From contig JBBDRQ010000083.1 of NCBI GenBank assembly GCA_040905365.1, positions 4,175-68,174 on the forward strand: a DNA stretch of 64,000 bases, in the 5' to 3' direction. Made by a program: the position numbers and the translations under genes. This document shows, one piece after another, positions 16,016 to 23,955 of this stretch. Numbering within the stretch: the first letter of the stretch is position 1; the number at the start of each line of letters is the position of its first letter. The notes beneath the pieces are model-generated. The model worked only from the letters and a program-made list of their open reading frames with translations, ran no database searches and was not told where the DNA came from. The stretch comes from JAHWKV01 sp040905365 (GTDB lineage: Bacteria; Actinomycetota; CADDZG01; JAHWKV01).

Positions 16016-17188
16016 TCAAGGCAGCCTGACGTAGGTGGACTTTCCGCGCGGGTCTACTAGCAGGGCGCCGATTTGCTCCGCAGCGCGCTGCCAGCTCCAT
16101 TCGGTCTGGGCCCAGGTGCGGGCTGCTTCGCCGAACCGCCGGCGGCGAGCCGGATCGCTTAGGAGGTCCACGGTGCGGCGTGCGATGTCACTTGGGTCGC
16201 GCGGGTCGACCACGTACCCGGTGATGCCGTGTCGCACCGTCTCGGGGGCGCCGCCGCTGCGCCCGACGATCACGGGGCAGCCGGTGGCCTGTGCTTCGAG
16301 GTAGACGATGCCGAGCGCTTCGGGTTCGATGCCCGCCCAGCGGGTTCGTGACGGGCCGACGAAGACGTCGGCGCTGTCGTACCAGGCGGGCATCTCGTCC
16401 CAGGGGACCTCGCCGATGAACCGCACTTGGCGGTGCGCTCCCACCCGTTGCGCCAGCCGCTCGAGCTGAGCGCGCTGGGGTCCGGTTCCCACGACCAGCA
16501 GCAGTGCGTCAGGCACGGCGCGGGCGATTGCCGGCATCGCGTGGATCAGCTGGTCCTGGCCCTTCCTCGCGACCAGGCGCGACGCGGAGAGCACCACCGG
16601 GCGGTCGGGAGCGATGCCCAGCCGCTCACGCAGGCGACTCCCGCCACAGCCGGGTCGAAAGAGGTCGGTGTCGGCGCCGGGCATCAGCGGATGCAACCGA
16701 TGCCGGGCCGGCGCGGACAGCGCAGGCTCGAGGCGAGCTCGGCAGAACTCGGACACGTAGGTGAGCGCGTCGCAATCGTCGGCCACCCGACGAAGAGCTC
16801 GGCGTACGAGTGGGACCCCAGCCCATCCGGGCTCGTGCCCGTGGGTGAGCGCAACCACGCGCTGGGCGCCTGCCTGCCGCAACCGAGCTGCAAGCAGTCC
16901 GAGCGGTGCAGCGGCGCCGAAGAGTACGCGGTCGCAGTCGTGGTCGCGCAGTATCCGTTCTGCGAGCCGCGCCGTGGCCGGGGTCGGGAGGAGCATCGCC
17001 GCTCGATGGCGCACAACCGCGAAGTCCAGCGTTGCGTCGAAGGCCGCACCGCCAGGGGTCGAGCTGGTGAGCACCACGAGCTCGTCGGCGGGCAGCCGAG
17101 CGCACAGTGCGAATATGAACGTCTCGATGCCGCCACAGCGCGGGGGGAAGTCGTTGGTGATAACCAGGATGCGACCCACCGATCTCAC
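16016..17188 (-). CDS. GT4 glycosyltransferase (PimB-like mannosyltransferase)
   Basis: A 390-residue GT-B glycosyltransferase of family 4. The N-terminus VGRILVITNDFPPRCGGIETFIFAL, the middle THGHEPGWAG and the nucleotide-sugar site EALGIVYLEAQATGCPVIVGRSGGAPETV closely resemble PimB, which adds the second mannose to phosphatidyl-inositol mannoside using GDP-mannose at the cytoplasmic face. The acceptor here is not proven. GTG 17188 overlaps the stop of the upstream gene (GTGA). The frame stays open much further upstream but that part belongs to the other gene. Together with 17185-18408 it forms a minus-strand pair inside a plus-strand conserved block. Confidence 0.8.
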   Translation of the reverse strand: MRSVGRILVITNDFPPRCGGIETFIFALCARLPADELVVLTSSTPGGAAFDATLDFAVVRHRAAMLLPTPATARLAERILRDHDCDRVLFGAAAPLGLLAARLRQAGAQRVVALTHGHEPGWAGVPLVRRALRRVADDCDALTYVSEFCRARLEPALSAPARHRLHPLMPGADTDLFRPGCGGSRLRERLGIAPDRPVVLSASRLVARKGQDQLIHAMPAIARAVPDALLLVVGTGPQRAQLERLAQRVGAHRQVRFIGEVPWDEMPAWYDSADVFVGPSRTRWAGIEPEALGIVYLEAQATGCPVIVGRSGGAPETVRHGITGYVVDPRDPSDIARRTVDLLSDPARRRRFGEAARTWAQTEWSWQRAAEQIGALLVDPRGKSTYVRLP

Positions 17189-18408
17189 CTGGCCTTTCCG
17201 GCCGTATGGTCGACCGCGCCGACCCGGGCGGAGTCCGAAGCAGGCGCTCGGACCCCGGGCGCCGCCGAACGTTCGGTGGGCGAGTCGCCGGCTACCGGGG
17301 GGTTGCCGGACCGTCGATGTGCGAGGCGCAAGGAGCCGTAGGCCGCTGCGCCCAGCGGGATCGGCAACCAGAACTGGAGTAGCCGCCAGACGAGCACCGC
17401 CAGGACTGCGGTTCCCAGCGGCATGCCTCCGAACGCGACCAGAAGAGCGGGAAGCACCCCCTCGACGAGCCCGAGCCCTGCAGGCGTCACCGGCACCGTC
17501 GTGAGTACCTGGGCTATGCCGAAGGCGACGATCAGTTCGACTGGATGCGGCGTGATGTCGAACGCTCGGAGGACGACCCAAAGCGACGCTGCATCGAGCA
17601 GCCAGTTGGCGGCCGCCCAGCCGACGCCGCTGCGCAGCAGGTCGCGTCGCCGCGCGATCTCGTGGAGGCGATCGGCCACTCGATGCAAAGAGGCGGCTGC
17701 TGCGTCTCCGTCGACGAAGGGGATCCACCGGACCACTCGCTCAGCGTGTGCTCGTCCTCGCAGCAGCAGGAACACCAGCGCAGCCGCGGCTGCCAGCAGC
17801 CCAGCACCGATGATCGCAGCGGCGGAGTAGACGGGCTGCACTCCGTTAACCGGGATCGACACGACGAGCGCCACCCAGACGATCACGTTCAGCACGATCG
17901 CTGAGCCGAGCCCGACCGATGCCAGCGAGAACCCCGCGGCCGCTCCATGCACGCCGGCCCGCGTGAGCAACCGGTAGCCGAGAGCGCTGCCGGCCGCGGT
18001 TCCCCCGGGGACCACGTGCGCAAGGGCCTTCGTGGCCAGTTGGATCCGCAGCAGCGTCACGAACGGAACCCGTGGCTCGGCGGGAAGGGAGACACGCGTG
18101 AGCAGGCTGTAGGCCACGAGCGACGCCAGTTGCAGCGTGAGCGCACCTGCGAGCAGCCACAGGTCGACGGTGGCGAGGACACCGGATGACTCCATGCCGC
18201 GCGCCAGCTGAGGTACCACGAACACGTAGAGGATTGCTCCCGTCGCCCCAACCAGCGCCATGGTCCGCAGACCGCGGGCCGACCGTCTCGGCGATGTTTC
18301 CGAGTCATCTCCATGGCCTGCCGGGCTCCACCGGAAGGCCCCGTTCGTCCTCCCGCGCCATCGGGGGCGGCTCCGGTGTATCGCCTCGCTGCTGTCGGGA
18401 TCGCTCAT
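17185..18408 (-). CDS. Flippase-like LPG-synthase transmembrane-domain protein
   Basis: A 407-residue membrane protein. After a basic cytoplasmic N-terminus of about 45 residues come about eight hydrophobic helices with the conserved features of the lysylphosphatidylglycerol synthase transmembrane family (UPF0104), such as HVVPGGTAAGSALGYRLL and TTVPVTPAGLGLVEG. Proteins of this family often sit next to glycosyltransferases and are proposed to move lipid-linked sugars or modify lipids. Here it is translationally coupled to a PimB-like transferase, which supports a role in glycolipid export. GAGGAT lies a few bases before ATG 18408. Another ATG nine codons upstream is possible. Confidence 0.75.
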   Translation of the reverse strand: MSDPDSSEAIHRSRPRWRGRTNGAFRWSPAGHGDDSETSPRRSARGLRTMALVGATGAILYVFVVPQLARGMESSGVLATVDLWLLAGALTLQLASLVAYSLLTRVSLPAEPRVPFVTLLRIQLATKALAHVVPGGTAAGSALGYRLLTRAGVHGAAAGFSLASVGLGSAIVLNVIVWVALVVSIPVNGVQPVYSAAAIIGAGLLAAAAALVFLLLRGRAHAERVVRWIPFVDGDAAAASLHRVADRLHEIARRRDLLRSGVGWAAANWLLDAASLWVVLRAFDITPHPVELIVAFGIAQVLTTVPVTPAGLGLVEGVLPALLVAFGGMPLGTAVLAVLVWRLLQFWLPIPLGAAAYGSLRLAHRRSGNPPVAGDSPTERSAAPGVRAPASDSARVGAVDHTAGKAR

Positions 18409-18539
18409 GGCTTCATCCTCACACCTGCGGACCATGGAACTCTACAATACGCAAGATACGGCAGGACGGTATCCGCCCTCCTCGCGCTTTGCGCTCGGCG
18501 CGTCTGGACGCTCTCGGTACACATGCTATTTCTACGACA

Positions 18540-18553
18540 GACCACTAGTGGTC
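18540..18553. promoter_or_regulatory. Perfect 14-bp palindrome
   Basis: GACCACTAGTGGTC is a perfect palindrome in the 169-base gap between the start of the flippase gene (18408) and the stop of the hypothetical gene at 18578. It may be an operator for the glycosyltransferase/flippase pair, but it lies some 100 bases upstream of the likely promoter (TATTGT near 18450 on the minus strand), so the role is uncertain. Confidence 0.25.
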
Positions 18554-18577
18554 ACGGCACTAGAAGGCTCGGGGAAC

Positions 18578-19141
18578 CTAGAAGGTCCCGTCCCGGCGCG
18601 GCCGGTCCCACCAGGGAACCCAGTTCTTCTTTTTGACGCGGATGGGTTCGGCCGCCTTGGTCTTGCGCCGCAGGTCCCGCTCAAGAAGGGTGAACCCGCG
18701 TACCCGGTCGGGAGGCGGCCGGTTGGGGGCTATGGGCACATTCGCGTAGATGCTGTCCGACTGGTCCTGTAGCGAGTCGAACTTCATCCCCCGGATGCCG
18801 CCTTCGTGCTGCAACTCCGGCGCCCATATGCCGATGACCTCATCGCGGCGGTCCCATTCGGCGACGGGCACGTCTATGGTCGGCGCTCCCCGGTCCCACT
18901 CCAGGCACCAGGACAGCAGCTTGTCCTCCATGGCCAAGCCCCGGGCCACGTGTACGACCTCACCTTGATCGGTCACGCCGCGGGGGAAGTCGAAAAAGTT
19001 GGTCAAGGTCATATCTTGGCCGCCGAACACGGCTCTGCCGCCGGGGCCGTAGCGCCAAACGCCGTTATCTTCGCGGTAAAAGCGGCCTTTGCCGCAGCTG
19101 GCAGTAATCTGGTTCCCTTCGTTTTGAGCGTTGGGACTCAA
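18578..19141 (-). CDS. Uncharacterised protein
   Basis: A 187-residue soluble protein I do not recognise. It opens MSPNAQNEGNQITASCGKGRFYREDNGVWRYG, contains many Trp and Asp residues (SWCLEWDRGAPTIDVPVAEWDRRDEVIGIWAPEL) and ends in a basic tail rich in Lys and Trp (VKKKNWVPWWDRPRR). There is no signal peptide or membrane helix. It points away from murJ with about 115 bases between the two start codons. Codon use is like that of the neighbours, so it appears native. No function can be proposed. Confidence 0.6.
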   Translation of the reverse strand: MSPNAQNEGNQITASCGKGRFYREDNGVWRYGPGGRAVFGGQDMTLTNFFDFPRGVTDQGEVVHVARGLAMEDKLLSWCLEWDRGAPTIDVPVAEWDRRDEVIGIWAPELQHEGGIRGMKFDSLQDQSDSIYANVPIAPNRPPPDRVRGFTLLERDLRRKTKAAEPIRVKKKNWVPWWDRPRRDGTF

Positions 19142-19256
19142 CCTATCTGATGGTACGAAATAGTTGCTCTCGAACGAAACTCAAGCGGATTCCCGGCGGT
19201 ACGACGACGGCTTCGCAAAGCGGGACGTATAGGGTGCGGGATAGGGTTGGCCGAAC

Positions 19257-20879
19257 ATGAGAAAAGTGACCGACACCGCTCGTGCGGCGGTCGGTATGGG
19301 CGCGATTGTTGCATTCTCCCGAGCGATGGGTTTCGCGCGCGTGCTGGTAGTGGCGGCCGTGCTCGGCACCAGCTATCTGGGCAACGCCTTCCAGGCCGCC
19401 AACTCCCTGTCCAACGTCCTGTTCGAGCTACTGGCGGCCGGCGCGCTTTCGGCGGTACTGGTGCCGACGTTCGTACGGCTGATGAGCGCCGGCGACACCA
19501 AGGGGGCTCAGGAGGTGGCCGGCGGGATCTTGGGAGTCGCGGTGCTTGGATTGGGCGCAGTTGCCGTCGGAGTTGTGGCGGCCGCCCCGCTGATCGCGCG
19601 CCTGCTGACGTTGGGGGTCCCTCCGGAGGTGGTTACCGAACAAAGGGAGCTGGTTACGTTTCTATTGCGGTTTTTTGCTCCCCAGGTCGTTATGTACGGC
19701 GCGGGAACCATTGCCATCGCCGTACTGCACGCCCGCCGGCGCTTTGCCGTGACCGTGGCGGCGCCGATCGGAAGCACGGTTGTAATGGTGGCGTGTCTGT
19801 TGGCGTTTGGGGCGTCGGTACAGGGCCCGCCCGGGTTCGACCTTTCCGCTTATCAGCGCTGGCTGCTGGTGGCTGCCGGCACCGGAGGCGTAGCCGCGTT
19901 TGTGGGGGTCCTGTTGGCCGCCTGTCGGGCGTCGGGATTTCATCTGTGGCCCCGTTTGAGGTTGCGCGACCCGCGGGTGCATGAGGTGCTCAGGCAGTCC
20001 GGCTGGGGCGTGATGCTGCACAGTGCCGCAGGACTCTTGCTGGGAGCGGCCATCATGGCCGGATCTGCGGTGGAGGGTGCGGTGGTCGCGTACCAGGTTG
20101 GCTGGGTCTTCTTCCTGGCCCCGTTTGGAATCCTGTCGCAGCCGGTCCAGACCGCAATACTGCCGGAGCTGGTCAGTGAGGGCGCCGGGTCCGACCTCGA
20201 GAGGTTCCGGACCAGCGTGCGCTGGGCTCTGGAGCGGATCGCTCTGTTTGTGCTGCCGGTAACTGCGGCGATGGCGGCTTTGGCCCTGCCGGGTATGCGG
20301 TTGGTGGCTTTTGGTGAAGCCGCCGATCAGGGACCTCGTCTGCTGGCGGCGGCGGTCGCGGCTCTTGGAGTGGGCCTGTTCCCGTACGGCGCCTTCCTCT
20401 TGCTGGCGCGCGCCTACTACGCGCTCAACGAGAGCCGATTTCCCGGAGTGGTGGCGGTGGCAGCTTCCCTGGCCGGTGTGGGCGTAATGGCGATCGGCGC
20501 CCTGACCGCCGGCGGCGCCGGCCGGGTCGCGATGCTGGGCGCCGGGCATACGCTTGCGTATACCTTGGGCTGCGTTGTGCTTTTGCGCAGCCTGGGCCGA
20601 CGTACCGGCGGGTCGGTAATGCCCAAGCGGCTGGCGACGATGGCCGCAGTGTCCGCCGCGGCCGGGTTGCTGGTTTGGCTGGCGAGTCGGGTGGCGCTGG
20701 AGGGTGGAAGTGGACGGCTGTACGACCTGGCCGTCTTGGCCGCCTCGGGCGTGATCGGCGGCGGCCTGGTCTTCCTCGGATACCGCCTATCGGGGCTCCC
20801 GGCGGCCTTGACCCAACGTCCATGGTCGCTCCCGCAGGCGCCCGGCAGCGATCCGGCCCCCGGGGGAACCCTCCCGTGA
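19257..20879 (+). CDS. murJ: MurJ/MviN lipid II flippase
   Basis: A 540-residue membrane protein of the MATE-like MurJ family with about 14 hydrophobic helices. Family features include AFSRAMGFARVLVVAAVLGTS at the N-terminus, NSLSNVLFELLAAGALSAVLVPTF (the conserved region around helix 2) and the PLHSA-like HSAAGLLLGAA segment. It moves lipid II from the inner to the outer leaflet for peptidoglycan synthesis. It lacks the long C-terminal pseudokinase and extracellular part of mycobacterial MviN. Its stop overlaps the ATG of the next gene (TGATG), which links the flippase to the following membrane genes. Confidence 0.9.
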   Translation: MRKVTDTARAAVGMGAIVAFSRAMGFARVLVVAAVLGTSYLGNAFQAANSLSNVLFELLAAGALSAVLVPTFVRLMSAGDTKGAQEVAGGILGVAVLGLGAVAVGVVAAAPLIARLLTLGVPPEVVTEQRELVTFLLRFFAPQVVMYGAGTIAIAVLHARRRFAVTVAAPIGSTVVMVACLLAFGASVQGPPGFDLSAYQRWLLVAAGTGGVAAFVGVLLAACRASGFHLWPRLRLRDPRVHEVLRQSGWGVMLHSAAGLLLGAAIMAGSAVEGAVVAYQVGWVFFLAPFGILSQPVQTAILPELVSEGAGSDLERFRTSVRWALERIALFVLPVTAAMAALALPGMRLVAFGEAADQGPRLLAAAVAALGVGLFPYGAFLLLARAYYALNESRFPGVVAVAASLAGVGVMAIGALTAGGAGRVAMLGAGHTLAYTLGCVVLLRSLGRRTGGSVMPKRLATMAAVSAAAGLLVWLASRVALEGGSGRLYDLAVLAASGVIGGGLVFLGYRLSGLPAALTQRPWSLPQAPGSDPAPGGTLP

Positions 20880-23110
20880 TGCACCGCGGACCCATCCTGC
20901 TGATGGCCTTGATCCTGGCCGCGACCGTCCTTGGGGGGTGTGCTCCGGACGCGGCTGATCCGGTGAAGCAGGCCGACCGGGTCCTGATTATTTCCCTCCC
21001 CGGGGTCCGCTGGGCCGACGTCTTGGAGCACGACACTCCCAACCTGGACGCACTGTTGGAAACCGCGGCGATAGGCGACCTGTCGACCCGGATCGGCCGG
21101 CGTCCAGCGTCCGTTACGGAGGCGTATCTGTCTATCGGGGCCGGTACGCGCGCGATGGCTCCTCCGGAGGATGCCGGAGTTGCCCTCGATCCGGACGAGA
21201 CGTACCTGGGGGTGCGGGCATCGACCATTCTGCAGCGGCGGCTGGGCGAAGTGCCCTCGGGCGTTGTTTACCTGTCTGCGGCGGAGGCGAGAGCCCGTAA
21301 CGACAGCTCGCCATTTGGGGCTCAACCCGGCCACCTGGGTGACCTGCTCCGTGAGGCCGGGGTCGAGCGCGCGGTTATCGCCAACGCCGATACCGTTGAG
21401 GATACCGAGGGGGAAGACCCGCCGGACCGAGCCTATGCTCGGGGTGCGGTGACGGCGCTGATGGGAACCGACGGTGTTGTCCCCCACGGAACGGTGGGGC
21501 GCTCTTTGCTGCAACGTGATCCGGCCGCCGCGTTCGGGCACCGTCTGAACCCGGATGCAGTGTTAAGAGCTTTCGATAGTTTCTGGTCGGGGGACGGTAC
21601 CAGGGTGGCCCTGGTCGAGGCATCCGATTTGCACCGGGCAAGCCTCTACGAACTCGAAACAGGTCAAGCTCAGGGGCAGGCGGTGCGCGCCGCTGCGCTC
21701 GCCGGGTCGGATGAACTGCTGGGCGCGCTGATCGGCCGCACCGATCCAAGCCGGGACGCGGTCTTGGTGCTGTCGCCGGTCACCTCCGGTTCCAGCCCCG
21801 AGCTTGCCGTGGCAGCGCTGCGGTCCCCGGGAGTCAAACCGGGGTTGCTGCGCTCGTCTACGACCCGGCGGGACGGCTATGTGCAGCTCGCGGATGTAGC
21901 GCCGACGGTGCTTGACCTGGTGGGCCTGGAGCACGTCCGTGAGATGGAGGGCCGTCCCTTCCAGGTAGCGCAGCCCGATGTCAGAGACCGTGTGAGCCAC
22001 CTGATCGCCGCCTCTGAAGATGCCGACTTCCATGAGAGCCTAATGACGAAGGTCGTGCTGGCCATCTTTGTTTTGGTGTCGGCTTTGCTGGCCGCAGTTG
22101 TCTTCCGCCACCGTCTGCCGGGGCGGCTGCGCGGGTGGATCGAGCCCCTGGCGATGGGAATTCTTGGCCTGGTGCCCGGTACGTACCTGGTGGCCCAGCT
22201 CGATTTCGTTCGTCAACGAACCGTCCTGTACTTTGCCGGCGTAATGTTCGTTGCGGCGGCGACTGCGGCTACGGGGCTCTTCATCGAGCGCCGCCGCGAG
22301 GGCTTGGGCCTGATGGCGGTGCTGGGGGCGATCGCGGTCCTGTTCTCCCTTGACGTGGTTCTGGGGGCGCCCTTGCAGGTCAACTCCGTCTTCGGTTACT
22401 CGGTGGCGGTGGCTGGGCGCTTCGCAGGTTTTGGTAATCTGGCTTTTGCCCTGTTTGGGACCACTGCAGTCTTGCTGGCGGTGCTTACCGTGGAGCGCCA
22501 TGGCCGGCGGGCGTTATGGCCGGTCCTGGTGATGCTTGGCCTGGTCGTCCTGGTTGAGGGACTGCCGATGCTGGGCGGAGACGTCGGGGGTGTGGTTTCG
22601 ATGGTCCCCGCCTTTGGTGTCACCGGGTTGCTGCTGGCCGGCCGCAGGCTCCGCTGGCTGCACATCGCAGGGCTCGGCGCCGGAACCCTTGCCTTGGTCC
22701 TGGCTTTTGCGTTCGTGGATGCCAGCCGCCCGCCCGGAGCGCGCACCCACCTGGCGCGTCTGGCCCAAAACTTGCTGGAAGGTCGGTGGTCTCCGTTCGC
22801 CGACAGTGTGGGGCGCCGGCTGCAAGCTAGCTTCGGCAGCGCGGAGCTCACGGCCTGGGTGAGCCTGGCCGTTCTGATGCTGGGCGCGGCCGTGTATGTG
22901 TTCCTGGTTGCACGCGGGACCATTGGGCTCGACGCCCCGCCGCGTCGCCGCGAGCCGGGCTGGTCGGCGGCGGTCGCCGGACTTGGAGTCCTGGCGGTGA
23001 TGGGTCTGGTGGCCAACGACTCTTCGCTAGCGGTTCCGGCGACCATGTTTGTCGTAGCGGCGCCGGTCTTTGCGATACGTTACACACGCGCTGCCGGTGG
23101 CGCCGAATGA
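20879..23110 (+). CDS. Alkaline-phosphatase-like lipoprotein with polytopic membrane domain (paralogue A)
   Basis: A 743-residue two-part protein. Residues 1-22 are a lipoprotein leader ending LGGC. Residues 35-385 resemble the alkaline phosphatase/sulfatase fold (VLIISLPGVRWADVL, AYLSIGAGTRA, VVIANADT-like IANADTVEDT, ADVAPTVLDLVGL). From about 400 to the end there are eight or more membrane helices. The family's first metal-binding Asp (usually in VDG) is absent: the motif reads SLPG. Enzyme activity is therefore doubtful. It overlaps murJ and the transferase gene at 23107. It shares architecture and many motifs with the protein at 23952-26216. Its function is unknown; an envelope-polymer role is inferred from context. 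Confidence 0.65.
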   Translation: MHRGPILLMALILAATVLGGCAPDAADPVKQADRVLIISLPGVRWADVLEHDTPNLDALLETAAIGDLSTRIGRRPASVTEAYLSIGAGTRAMAPPEDAGVALDPDETYLGVRASTILQRRLGEVPSGVVYLSAAEARARNDSSPFGAQPGHLGDLLREAGVERAVIANADTVEDTEGEDPPDRAYARGAVTALMGTDGVVPHGTVGRSLLQRDPAAAFGHRLNPDAVLRAFDSFWSGDGTRVALVEASDLHRASLYELETGQAQGQAVRAAALAGSDELLGALIGRTDPSRDAVLVLSPVTSGSSPELAVAALRSPGVKPGLLRSSTTRRDGYVQLADVAPTVLDLVGLEHVREMEGRPFQVAQPDVRDRVSHLIAASEDADFHESLMTKVVLAIFVLVSALLAAVVFRHRLPGRLRGWIEPLAMGILGLVPGTYLVAQLDFVRQRTVLYFAGVMFVAAATAATGLFIERRREGLGLMAVLGAIAVLFSLDVVLGAPLQVNSVFGYSVAVAGRFAGFGNLAFALFGTTAVLLAVLTVERHGRRALWPVLVMLGLVVLVEGLPMLGGDVGGVVSMVPAFGVTGLLLAGRRLRWLHIAGLGAGTLALVLAFAFVDASRPPGARTHLARLAQNLLEGRWSPFADSVGRRLQASFGSAELTAWVSLAVLMLGAAVYVFLVARGTIGLDAPPRRREPGWSAAVAGLGVLAVMGLVANDSSLAVPATMFVVAAPVFAIRYTRAAGGAE

Positions 23111-23955
23111 CCGTCCTCGCTGCCTTGCTCGCCGGCGTTGTGGCGGGGTGGCTGTTGCTGCGCACGGCGAGCGCGGTTTTATTCCACCCGGTGCTGCGGC
23201 GGAGCAACTACAGGGGAGCGCAACTCCCCACCGCCGCAGGCCTGGTCGTGGTCGCGGCTGCGCTGGCCGTCGAAGGCGGGCGCGCCCTGCTGGGCATGTT
23301 CGGAGTAGGAGATCCGGCTGCGCCGGCTCGGGTGACGATGCTGGCCGCGGTAACGGCGTTCGGGTTTCTTGGGATGATGGACGACCTGCTGGGGGACGCC
23401 GACGATAGAGGCTTGCGCGGCCATATTGGGGCGGCGCTGCGCGGCCGAGTTACGACGGGATTTGTGAAGTTGGGCGGCGGAGCGGCGGCGGCACTCGTGC
23501 TCTCCGGTTTTATTAACGGCAACCGGCCGGGCCGGGTCTTGGTGGATGCCGCGGTTATCGCTCTGGCCGCCAACCTGGGCAACTTGCTGGACCGAGCGCC
23601 GGGCCGCACGTTGAAGTGGGCAGTGCTGGCTTACATCCCCCTGGGGGCGGCCGGCGGTTCATCCGAGGCCTCCACGGCGCTTGCCGTGGTGATCGGCGCG
23701 GGGCTGGCTCTGGCGGCCGGCGACGTGCGCGAGCGCTTTATGCTGGGCGATACCGGCGCCAATGCGCTGGGGGCGGCGTTGGGGGTGACCGCGGTGCTGG
23801 TGACGGCGCCGCAGGTCCGCACGGTCGTGGCGGTGGCGCTGGTGCTTCTCACCCTACTGTCCGAGGTGGTGTCGCTTAGCCGCATCATAGAAGCGGTACC
23901 GCCGCTGCGGGGCCTGGACCGATTGGGGCGGCTGCCCCGGAAGGAGCGGAATTGA
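23107..23955 (+). CDS. MraY/WecA-like phosphoglycosyl transferase-family membrane protein
   Basis: A 282-residue membrane protein of the glycosyltransferase 4 (MraY/WecA/TagO) superfamily. It shows the DDxxxD motif in GMMDDLLGD (near residue 97) and the later Asp block MLGDTGANALGAALG, equivalent to the GDxGS loop of MraY. There are about eight helices, fewer than the ten or eleven of classical members. Such enzymes move a phospho-sugar from a UDP-sugar onto polyprenyl phosphate at the inner membrane face. The real mraY normally lies in the dcw cluster, so this one probably serves another polymer or is regulatory. ATG 23107 overlaps the previous stop; the next gene's TTG overlaps its own. Confidence 0.7.
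   Translation: MTVLAALLAGVVAGWLLLRTASAVLFHPVLRRSNYRGAQLPTAAGLVVVAAALAVEGGRALLGMFGVGDPAAPARVTMLAAVTAFGFLGMMDDLLGDADDRGLRGHIGAALRGRVTTGFVKLGGGAAAALVLSGFINGNRPGRVLVDAAVIALAANLGNLLDRAPGRTLKWAVLAYIPLGAAGGSSEASTALAVVIGAGLALAAGDVRERFMLGDTGANALGAALGVTAVLVTAPQVRTVVAVALVLLTLLSEVVSLSRIIEAVPPLRGLDRLGRLPRKERN

Noticed and set aside
17189..17728. 180-residue N-terminal extension of the glycosyltransferase
   Set aside because: It is Arg/Pro-rich and antisense-frame-like within the flippase gene; GTG 17188 gives the normal GT4 start.
19662..20549. Minus-strand open frame opposite murJ
   Set aside because: A His/Arg/Gln-rich shadow frame without family features.
20879..23110. Calling paralogue A an active alkaline phosphatase
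   Set aside because: The first metal-ligand Asp and other expected ligands are not evident, so only the fold-level resemblance is kept.
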